This document shows, one piece after another, positions 1 to 5,198 of a stretch of 5,198 nt of DNA. A program made the translations under genes and the position numbers. The stretch covers positions 1-5,198 of the forward strand of contig DRMS01000157.1 in assembly GCA_011322515.1 (NCBI GenBank), in the 5' to 3' direction. Source of the DNA: Leucothrix mucor. GTDB lineage: Bacteria; Pseudomonadota; Gammaproteobacteria; Thiotrichales; Thiotrichaceae. Position 1 is the first letter of the stretch. Each line of letters starts with the position of its first letter. The notes below the pieces were generated by a model. The model did no database searches, was not told the origin of the DNA, and saw only the letters and a list, made by a program, of their open reading frames with translations.

Positions 1-72
1 AATTTGAATAAATCTGATAATTCAAACGTTGCATATCAGACTAGGGGAAAGCTATATCATTGCTTGTATTAG
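1..72 (+). CDS. Possible 3' tail of an upstream gene (partial, uncertain)
   Basis: Frame 1 is open from the window edge to a TAG at 70-72, giving 23 codons (start NLNKSDNSNVAY, end GKLYHCLY). The other two plus frames close within the first 11 bases. An open stretch this short in AT-rich DNA may be chance. The residues match no family I recognise. If it is real, the gene runs the same way as the two plus-strand genes that follow and ends about 200 bp before the next start. Confidence 0.2.
   Translation, partial: NLNKSDNSNVAYQTRGKLYHCLY
3..40 (+). other. Two interleaved 7-bp inverted repeats (possible pseudoknot)
   Basis: TTTGAAT (3-9) is complementary to ATTCAAA (20-26). TCTGATA (13-19) is complementary to TATCAGA (34-40). 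The pairs interleave, which is the geometry of an H-type RNA pseudoknot: two 7-bp stems, a 3-nt first loop and a 7-nt last loop. Both stems are AT-rich, so chance is a real possibility. No known riboswitch consensus was recognised. Confidence 0.25.
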
Positions 73-93
73 TAGTATTTTTCTATTTATAAA
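64..93 (+). promoter_or_regulatory. Candidate sigma70-like promoter upstream of the PycTM-propeller gene
   Basis: A TTGTAT hexamer (64-69) lies 18 bp before TATAAA (88-93). The -10 box matches consensus at 5 of 6 positions and the -35 box at only 3 of 6. It would give a leader of about 180 nt. AT-rich DNA produces such matches often, so this is only a candidate. Confidence 0.2.
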
Positions 94-126
94 GGGTTAG
101 GGTTTGTAGATATGCGGTTTTTTTTG

Positions 127-160
127 TGCATTCTTATGCAATTCACCATCTATAGGGTGA
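127..160 (+). promoter_or_regulatory. Two small dyads in the leader (hairpin and operator-like repeat)
   Basis: TGCAT-TCTT-ATGCA (127-140) can form a 5-bp hairpin directly after a T-rich run. TCACC-N8-GGTGA (143-160) is a perfect 5-bp dyad with an 8-bp spacer, the layout of a dimeric repressor site. Nothing else in 1-276 looks like a gene. Which protein, if any, binds here cannot be told from the sequence. Confidence 0.25.
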
Positions 161-276
161 TAATACACAGGTTGTCTATAAAATAAGGGAAGTCAATAGA
201 GACTATGTTAAAAAGCAACAAGCTAAGAAATATTAACTCACCAAAGTGTTCAGCAAAATAATAGAAGCTTCCCAAA

Positions 277-1944
277 ATGGCTAGTAATAAAAGACAACAT
301 CTAGATCAAAATCAATCTCCTGGGTCAGCGAATAAAGCCATTGAGACGATGTTTCGAAATGCTTATAGAGCGCAGTTAGATTTATTAGCATTAGCAGCAA
401 CTAAAGCGAATATCATGATTTCTATCAATGGTGCTATTGTTTCAATCTTAATGGTGGCGAGTGGTTTTGTTTATGCAGATGCTAAGAATCCAGCTATTTT
501 ATTGCCAGCAACCGTATTTTTAATCACCTCAGTTGTCTCAATCTATTTTGCGCTTAGTGCTGCATCTCCTTCACCATCACCAGTACATACACGTATTGGG
601 CTGTATATAAGCAATATTCTTAAAGGTAATTTAAATTTACGTAAAGTAAAACGTGAAATAGTGGCATCAATTCATCAGTTTAATAAAGAGTCTTCCGATA
701 TATTGATATTTGAAAATTTTTCTAAGCTCTCTAAAGCGGGTTATCTTAAACAGATGGATGAGTTAATACGCAATAAAGATAAAATTTATAGCGAGATGTC
801 GGCACAGCTCTATCATTTGGGTACGATGGCTGATCGCAAGTTCTCTATGTTACGCCTTTCATACTCTGTTTTTCGCTGGGGGGTGATTCTATCCATCATT
901 GTTTTTTTGTTATTGCAGTACTTTTCTTCTAAAAATGGTGCTCTGGCAGGCGCTTCCATGTTAACGGCTCAAGAACAAATATCGGCAAAAAATAGTGTGC
1001 AAGCGCAACAAAAGATTATTTCAAAACCCGCCATTAATCTCAAAACAAGTAGTGGTATTTTGCAGTTTAATTCAATCTATGAGCCATCAGGTGTGCAACT
1101 ATTAGCAGATGGTAGACTGGTTGTTGTTGAAGATGAGCCAAGTAGGGCATTTCGTATTCTTACGCCTTCAATTAATCAGCAAATACTAGAAAGCAAACCT
1201 TTAGATGTACTTTCAGAGCTTGCATTTCAGCGTAGGTTGAATGATTTAGAAGCGATTGCTATGGGGCATGATGGTTTTTTGTATGCAATTACTTCTCATA
1301 AAAGAAATATCAAAGGTAAGCGCAAGAAATCTCGAGAGCAATTGATACGTTTTAAAATCAAGGGGGATAGATTAACAAAGGTAAGTATTGCAACAACTCT
1401 AGTTGATGTCATCGCTGCCTCTGGAGTGCTGGACAAAATAACCAAAGCAGGCAATAAAAGTATTCAAAAAATTGATATCGAAGCACTTAGTTTTGATGCT
1501 AATAATAATTTGTTAGTTGGTTTGCGTAAACCAAAGGCAAGGGGAAAATCAATTATTCTAAAGATTGAGAATTCTACTGCTATCTTTACTCATAAAGAAA
1601 AAATACGGATAGCTAAAAAACCAATATTACTTGATTTACACGGGGCAGGTCTTCGAGCAATGCGCTATATCCCTGCATTAAAAGGATACTTGTTGGCTAA
1701 TGAGACAAAAAAGAAAGGCAATATAGCTACAAAACACTCTCAGCTATCTTATTGGGATGGAAACCCCGATCATCTAGTAAAGGTATTAACTCTACAAGGA
1801 ATTGATAAAATAGATAATATTGAAGGAATTTCTCCACTGCTAATGGGCAAAAAGGAGTATATTCTGCTTCTTGGAGATAATGGCAATAGTAAAACTCAGC
1901 AGCCTGCAAAATTTTTGTTACTTGAGTATGACTTGAATCCGTGA
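277..1944 (+). CDS. Pycsar-effector-type membrane module fused to a DUF3616-like periplasmic beta-propeller
   Basis: This 555-residue protein has two halves. Residues 21-216 resemble the PycTM (DUF5706) module of Pycsar effectors: an amphipathic start (TMFRNAYRAQLDLLALAATK), two adjacent membrane helices (about 44-66 and 72-94), a helical cytosolic stretch with FENFSKLSKAGYLKQMDEL near 145-163 and YHLGTMADRKFSMLRLSY near 179-196, then a third helix (200-216). With the N-terminus inside, three passes put residues 217-555 in the periplasm. A Q/A/S-rich linker (about 221-250) leads to a propeller-like domain (255-553). Its repeated acidic motifs DLEAIA (323-328), DIEALS (400-405) and NIEGIS (514-519), plus SHKRNIKGK (340-348), are typical of DUF3616/phytase-esterase-like propellers. 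The start ATG has only a weak AGAAG at 263-267, 9 bp upstream. pelG follows 76 bp downstream on the same strand. Family calls are from recognition; a role in Pel export or signalling is inference. Confidence 0.8.
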   Translation: MASNKRQHLDQNQSPGSANKAIETMFRNAYRAQLDLLALAATKANIMISINGAIVSILMVASGFVYADAKNPAILLPATVFLITSVVSIYFALSAASPSPSPVHTRIGLYISNILKGNLNLRKVKREIVASIHQFNKESSDILIFENFSKLSKAGYLKQMDELIRNKDKIYSEMSAQLYHLGTMADRKFSMLRLSYSVFRWGVILSIIVFLLLQYFSSKNGALAGASMLTAQEQISAKNSVQAQQKIISKPAINLKTSSGILQFNSIYEPSGVQLLADGRLVVVEDEPSRAFRILTPSINQQILESKPLDVLSELAFQRRLNDLEAIAMGHDGFLYAITSHKRNIKGKRKKSREQLIRFKIKGDRLTKVSIATTLVDVIAASGVLDKITKAGNKSIQKIDIEALSFDANNNLLVGLRKPKARGKSIILKIENSTAIFTHKEKIRIAKKPILLDLHGAGLRAMRYIPALKGYLLANETKKKGNIATKHSQLSYWDGNPDHLVKVLTLQGIDKIDNIEGISPLLMGKKEYILLLGDNGNSKTQQPAKFLLLEYDLNP

Positions 1945-2008
1945 TGTCAGTGTTGGCTCATGCCGCTATAACCTCACAGTTTCAGGTGTAAATAAAGGTA
2001 TTGGGTAT

Positions 2009-2012
2009 AGGA
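2009..2012 (+). promoter_or_regulatory. Ribosome-binding site of pelG
   Basis: AGGA lies 8 bp before the ATG at 2021, which supports that start. The protein also begins with the MAGIGFEL sequence expected at the N-terminus of PelG. No convincing promoter or terminator lies in the 76-bp gap, so co-transcription with the gene upstream is likely. Confidence 0.7.
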
Positions 2013-2020
2013 TATTAATA

Positions 2021-3397
2021 ATGGCAGGAATTGGCTTCGAGCTTAAAAAATTACTAAAGGATGATAGCTGGTTTGGATTGGCAAAGACCTATGCTTATGC
2101 GGGTGCTATCAGCTCAGGGCCGTGGGTTTTATCAATTCTTGGCATTATTCTAGTGGGCGTGATTGGCTTGACTAATCAAAGCACTTCAAATTACTGGCTA
2201 AGTGAATTTTTAGTTTCCGTTACTTGGTTAATGTCCTTTTCACTGGTTTTAAGTAGTCTTATACAGCTTGTTTTTACACGCTTTATGGCAGATCAAATCT
2301 ATCTCAAAAATACTCACATTATTCTCCCTAATTTTTTCGCAGCGCTAGGACTATTGACCTTAGTTAGCGGTGTTATAGCAGCAATACTCTGGCTGACTCT
2401 TTTTAGAGGGTTGGACTTTTTATATAACTTATTAATGCTAATGAGCTTTGTTTTGCTTTGTAACGTTTGGCTGACGGTTATTTTCATTGCAGGAATGCGA
2501 CGCTATAAAGCAATTCTAATTGTTTTCTTTATTAGCTATAGCTGCATCGTCTTGTTATCGATAGTGTTACGAAACGTAGGATCACATGGTTTGCTACTCT
2601 CTTTTATGATTGGTCACACCATTATGCTATTGGCATTGTTGATGATGATCTTTCAAGAGTTTGATGCAGATCGTTTATTTCGTTTTGACTTTCTTAAGCG
2701 TAAAAATATCTATCTCATTCTAATTCCCGCAGGGCTATTTTTCAATTTAGGCGTATGGGTTGATAAGTGGATTTTTTGGTTTACACCATCGACCTCGGAT
2801 AGCGTTAACGGTGTTTTGCGAGCTTCAATTATCTATGATCTGCCTATATTTTTAGCCTATTTATCCATTATTCCAGGTATGGCGAGCTTTCTTTTGCGTG
2901 TAGAAACAGATTTTGTAGGCACTTATCAAGCCTATTATAAAGCAGTAAACGGTGGTGCGACGTTAGATCAGATCGAAAAAAAGCGCGCAACAATGACAGA
3001 AAGCATCCGCAATGCTTACCTAGAAATAATTAAAATTCAAGGGGTTACATTACTACTATTTTTTGTTGTCGCTAAGGATATTATTAAATGGTTGGATCTT
3101 TCGCCTCTGTATATCCATTTATATTATGTAGATTTATTAGCGACAGCGATTCAAGTGTTGTTCTTAGCAACGCTGAATATTTTTTTCTATTTTAATTTAT
3201 TGAAGCAAGCATTCTGGTTAACCTTTGGGTTATTTATACTGAATGCGATTTTTACATGGATTAGCATTCTGCTTGGCCCCGCTTTCTATGGTTATGGTTT
3301 TGCACTGGCAATGCTAATCACTACTGTTATTGGTATGTATGTTCTTTCAGAAAAGCTGAACCATTTGGAATTTATTACCTTTATGTTGCAGCGGTAA
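2021..3397 (+). CDS. pelG: PelG, inner-membrane component of Pel exopolysaccharide export
   Basis: PelG is a polytopic inner-membrane protein of the polysaccharide/MATE-type flippase group. In the Pel system it acts with PelD, PelE and the glycosyltransferase PelF in making the cationic, GalNAc-rich Pel polysaccharide and moving it across the inner membrane. The family signature is the N-terminus MAGIGFELKKLL followed by YAYAGAISSGPWVLSILG (residues 24-41). About 12 hydrophobic segments cover the 458 residues, with a large cytosolic loop near 294-335 (ETDFVGTYQAYYKAVNGG, then LDQIEKK), also typical of PelG. Length agrees with the family (roughly 455 residues). The protein appears intact. The gene sits downstream of the PycTM-propeller gene instead of directly after pelF, and the next gene is convergent, so pelG ends its transcription unit. 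The rest of the pel genes are not visible here. Confidence 0.93.
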   Translation: MAGIGFELKKLLKDDSWFGLAKTYAYAGAISSGPWVLSILGIILVGVIGLTNQSTSNYWLSEFLVSVTWLMSFSLVLSSLIQLVFTRFMADQIYLKNTHIILPNFFAALGLLTLVSGVIAAILWLTLFRGLDFLYNLLMLMSFVLLCNVWLTVIFIAGMRRYKAILIVFFISYSCIVLLSIVLRNVGSHGLLLSFMIGHTIMLLALLMMIFQEFDADRLFRFDFLKRKNIYLILIPAGLFFNLGVWVDKWIFWFTPSTSDSVNGVLRASIIYDLPIFLAYLSIIPGMASFLLRVETDFVGTYQAYYKAVNGGATLDQIEKKRATMTESIRNAYLEIIKIQGVTLLLFFVVAKDIIKWLDLSPLYIHLYYVDLLATAIQVLFLATLNIFFYFNLLKQAFWLTFGLFILNAIFTWISILLGPAFYGYGFALAMLITTVIGMYVLSEKLNHLEFITFMLQR

Positions 3398-3591
3398 TTT
3401 CACAGAAGGTAGTTAAGAGTGAGGATGCAGGCTATTTGTTATAATTTTTACTTGCTTCTCCTTTAAAGGGACTTTAAAGAAATCAAATTAGCCTATTAGG
3501 CAAGCATTTTATTGCTTATTGGATTATCTTAAGAGTCACATAGTTATTCTACGCAACGCGTAAGATCATTCAATCAGGGATAAAAGGACAG
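3398..3591. other. Intergenic stretch after pelG, no gene found
   Basis: This is the left part of a 420-bp gap between convergent genes. It holds small symmetric motifs: CTTTAAAG twice (3461-3468 and 3472-3479, separated by GGA), the palindrome GCCTATTAGGC (3491-3501), and AAGCA-TTTTAT-TGCTT (3502-3517). None is a strong GC-rich stem followed by a T run, so I do not call an intrinsic terminator for pelG. The longest ATG frame here, at 3424, has only 13 codons. Confidence 0.5.
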
Positions 3592-3599
3592 GCAAGAGG
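3592..3599 (+). repeat. Left target-site duplication of the small element
   Basis: GCAAGAGG here is repeated exactly at 3768-3775. The two copies sit directly outside the inverted repeats of the 168-bp element, as expected of an 8-bp target duplication made on insertion. Confidence 0.6.
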
Positions 3600-3767
3600 T
3601 CAGGGCTGTTCAATACTAAAAATCATGCGGTTATAATATAGTATTGTAAATATTATTGAAATTTCATATTTTAGGCGATATTACAAAGCTATTTTTCTGA
3701 AAAAATATTAACATAGTATTTTTAACTTGTTGATTTAATTAATTATAAATAGTATTGAACAACCTCA
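3600..3767. mobile_element. MITE-like non-autonomous element with ISAs1-like ends
   Basis: The 168-bp element starts TCAGGGCTGTTCAATACTA (3600-3618) and ends TAGTATTGAACAACCTCA (3750-3767). The ends are inverted repeats: the inner 12 bp (TGTTCAATACTA) match perfectly, and about 16 of 19 positions match overall when one gap is allowed. Exact 8-bp direct repeats, GCAAGAGG, abut both ends. The interior is very AT-rich and has no open frame of note. It holds a 7-bp AT hairpin TATTTTT-CTGA-AAAAATA (3690-3707), the palindrome GAAATTTC (3658-3665), and further copies of TAGTATT. A CAGGG tip and 8-10 bp duplications are features I associate with the ISAs1 family, so a transposase of that kind acting in trans is a reasonable guess. 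The broken transposase to the right is of a different type and is unlikely to be its partner. Confidence 0.6.
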
Positions 3768-3775
3768 GCAAGAGG
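3768..3775 (+). repeat. Right target-site duplication of the small element
   Basis: This is the second exact copy of GCAAGAGG, directly after the right inverted repeat. It matches the copy at 3592-3599. Confidence 0.6.
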
Positions 3776-3817
3776 GTAACTTAATTTTTTAGAATTGCTA
3801 AGTTGGTAGCCAGAGCT

Positions 3818-4141
3818 TTACGCTTCAGATTTTTTAGCTTCTTTAATCATAGGTTGGAGTTCGCCCTTCTCATGCATTTCCAAGGTAATATCACAGCCAC
3901 CAATTAGCTCGCCATTGATATAAACTTGGGGGAATGTTGGCCAATTAGCAAATCTTGGTAGATTTTCAAAAATTTCTGGATCAGTGAGTATGTTTATATA
4001 AGCAAATTCTTCGCCACAGTCCATCAATGCTTGAGCAGTACGGCTTGAAAAACCGCATTGTGGTAGTTGTGGTGTGCCTTTCATAAAGATAATAACAGGG
4101 TTTTCATCAACTGCTGTCTTAATTCTGTCCATTACGTCCAT
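3818..4141 (-). CDS. grxD: Monothiol glutaredoxin Grx4 (CGFS type)
   Basis: This 107-residue cytosolic protein is a complete monothiol glutaredoxin. Family members form homodimers, or heterodimers with BolA proteins, that hold a [2Fe-2S] cluster bound by the CGFS cysteine and glutathione; they work in iron-sulfur cluster transfer and iron regulation. Visible motifs are KGTP (21-24), the active-site CGFS (29-32), the WPTFPQVYINGELIGGCDI block (67-85) with the cis-proline (71) and the GG and CD residues that contact glutathione. Length matches GrxD. The start is supported by GAGG on the minus strand (4150-4153), 8 bp upstream. It is convergent with pelG and appears to stand alone. No strong terminator follows; only a weak 4-bp stem lies near 3797-3810. 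Confidence 0.95.
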   Translation of the reverse strand: MDVMDRIKTAVDENPVIIFMKGTPQLPQCGFSSRTAQALMDCGEEFAYINILTDPEIFENLPRFANWPTFPQVYINGELIGGCDITLEMHEKGELQPMIKEAKKSEA

Positions 4142-4149
4142 GGAGTATG

Positions 4150-4153
4150 CCTC
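4150..4153 (-). promoter_or_regulatory. Ribosome-binding site of grxD
   Basis: GAGG on the minus strand lies 8 bp before the ATG (4141-4139). This fixes the start of the glutaredoxin. The 125-bp region between grxD and the mobile-element remnants must hold its promoter, but no hexamer pair there is convincing. Confidence 0.65.
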
Positions 4154-4266
4154 ATTTAATTTAATTCGAAAGATAGAATAATTGACTATGGTGATAGGAA
4201 TTTATAACTCAAGGAGTAACTATTGCTTATATTTTAGGGCTACTTGAAAAATCAGATCATAATTAC

Positions 4267-4530
4267 TCAAATACATACTGACACCAACCCTTTCAAGTGA
4301 AAAAAGGGCATCCTTATATGCCTAGGTAACTTTCTGCGCTTTGTGGGTATTTCCCATGTTTGGGTCTCAATATCAATTTCTGACCATTCAGCTTCAATGA
4401 TTTCACTGCTTCCAAGTTGTTTCTCACCCTGCTTGCAAACACTTCCCTGTGTTTTTAAAAAATCAATCAGACTTTCTTTTAGGAAAATGGAGTGGGCATG
4501 ATGTAACGCAGAAAGGGCTGTTTGTTGCAA
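4267..4530 (-). pseudogene. Tyrosine recombinase (integrase) fragment fused to the transposase tail
   Basis: The frame here is the same one as the transposase remnant to the right; it continues past the TAG at 4656-4654 and ends at a TGA just before 4267. The part at about 4413-4303 (SSEIIEAEWSEIDIETQTWE, then IPTKRRKLPRHI) closely resembles the box I region of phage and P4-type tyrosine integrases, where the pattern is RP(S/G)E--x-A-x-W-x-E-I-D-x-E-x-x-x-W-x-IP followed by a basic stretch and H-x-VPLS. The catalytic arginine before the SE appears to be replaced (GSSE), and the rest of the catalytic domain is absent. Residues before this, from about 4530 to 4500 (QQTALSAL), look more like the transposase. 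It is best read as a junction between two decayed mobile-element genes, not a working protein. A TTG at 4530-4528 could serve as a start only formally. Confidence 0.5.
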
Positions 4531-5145
4531 CTGATTTTTTGTCTGTGTAGCCTGCTTTCTGAAATCTTCCCATGCACTCTCTTTTTCTAGTATGCCTTTT
4601 AACAGACAGGCTGTTTTGTGCTTGATGTCATAAACAGATGTGCAATGGTTGTGCTATTCACAGAATTTTTCTATCCCTGATTTTAGGTCAGAACCATAGT
4701 CACTAACAATAACTCGTGGGATATCTGTTTTGAGGGCGGTTGTTTCAAGTTGTTGCCAAACAATTTCTTCATTTGAGGTTTCTACAGGAAATAGGTCAAT
4801 CGGTTCAAGATGCTCATAGCGTAGACTTTCACCTTCTGGAGGGAGGTCACTTAGACGAATACCCAATATGAGTAAACATTTTGTTGTTCCAAGCTGAATC
4901 GTATGATCTACAATCCAGCACCAATCATTGGCTATTACTTTAGCTTGCATGAGCTTATAATAGCCAAGACGCAACAACCAACTCCGCACACTCAACCAAG
5001 AAGGCGTTCTCCCTAGTGATTTATTGAAAAAACGATTGAAAATTGTGAGAGCTTTCTCGCTTCCCCTAAGACTAAAGGAAGCTTCAATTACCAACTGTAA
5101 CAACAGGGTAACAACAAGCAAATAAGCGTGGCGGAATAGGTGTGA
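4531..5145 (-). pseudogene. Decayed DDE-type transposase, interrupted by an in-frame TAG
   Basis: The minus-strand frame encodes an insertion-sequence transposase remnant. From the right it reads HLFRHAYLLVVTLLLQLVIE, SLRGSEKAL and a helix-turn-helix-like region (RTPSWLSVRSWLLRLGYYKL). The catalytic-core motif WCWIVDHTIQLG holds the likely first Asp, and VIVSDYGSDLKSGIEKF the likely second. A TAG at 4656-4654 interrupts it, yet the same frame continues sensibly: CTSVYDIKHKTACLLK, then WEDFRKQATQTKNQLQQT. A single C-to-T change of a CAG codon would explain the stop. No ATG exists near the N-terminal end; upstream in the same frame there is TAA (5148-5146) and TGA (5166-5164), so the 5' end is also damaged or lies outside the window. 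The C-terminal half, expected to carry the third acidic residue, is replaced by an integrase-like fragment. I recognise the family from Proteobacteria and Planctomycetes but cannot name the IS with confidence. Confidence 0.7.
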
Positions 5146-5198
5146 TTAGGGATTTTTACCTGATCAAGTGGATACTCTATGCGGATGAGTTTTTTTAA

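Noticed and set aside
2..34. Start of a possible minus-strand gene (MQRLNYQIYSN) running off the left edge
   Set aside because: Only 11 codons are visible, there is no ribosome-binding site before the ATG, and the sequence upstream has no promoter-like feature.
1727..1909. Minus-strand open frame of 60 codons inside the propeller gene
   Set aside because: It lies wholly opposite a well-supported coding region and has no recognisable domain; it is a shadow of the plus-strand gene.
277..1944. Calling the first gene a complete Pycsar defence system
   Set aside because: No nucleotide cyclase gene is present in the window, and the C-terminal propeller and the pelG neighbour point to another role.
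1944..1991. A 15-codon frame (MSVLAHAAITSQFQV) whose ATG overlaps the stop of the propeller gene as TGATG
   Set aside because: The overlap could allow translational coupling, but the peptide is very short, has no ribosome-binding site of its own and shows no sign of conservation.
3424..3465. A 13-codon ATG frame (MQAICYNFYLLLL) just after pelG
   Set aside because: It is too short, with no properly spaced ribosome-binding site; a chance frame in AT-rich DNA.
3461..3517. Cluster of small palindromes considered as a pelG terminator
   Set aside because: The stems are short and AT-rich, or have loops too small to fold, and none is followed by a T run.

Overview
The window is AT-rich bacterial DNA. 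It carries two plus-strand genes, one minus-strand housekeeping gene, and a right-hand end made of broken mobile-element genes. The monothiol glutaredoxin is of the proteobacterial Grx4 (GrxD) type, and PelG belongs to the Gram-negative style Pel exopolysaccharide machinery. Together with the low GC this suggests a low-GC gammaproteobacterium rich in transposable elements. That placement is inference; the sequence does not name the species.

Layout: positions 1-276 hold no convincing gene, apart from a possible last 23 codons of an upstream gene (1-72), and contain several small dyads. Positions 277-1944 encode an unusual membrane protein. Its N-terminal half is a three-helix Pycsar-effector-like transmembrane module (PycTM/DUF5706 type), and its C-terminal half is a DUF3616/phytase-esterase-like beta-propeller predicted to lie in the periplasm. 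After 76 bp comes pelG (2021-3397), the multi-spanning inner-membrane component of Pel polysaccharide export. The two genes look co-transcribed. PelF, the usual PelG neighbour, is not directly upstream.

Positions 3398-3817 separate two convergent genes. They contain a complete small transposon-like element with no gene in it (3600-3767): imperfect terminal inverted repeats of about 19 bp, flanked exactly by an 8-bp direct repeat, GCAAGAGG. The CAGGG-type end and the 8-bp duplication resemble the ISAs1 family. This looks like a MITE.

grxD lies on the minus strand (4141-3818) with its own ribosome-binding site. To its right, also on the minus strand, is a decayed DDE transposase (about 5145-4531). 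It is split by a single in-frame TAG and runs in the same frame into a short fragment that resembles a phage-type tyrosine recombinase (4413-4303).

The most interesting item is the pairing of a PycTM membrane module with a periplasmic propeller, placed directly upstream of a Pel export gene and with no cyclic-nucleotide cyclase in view. It may be a membrane sensor or accessory factor for Pel polysaccharide rather than a defence effector.
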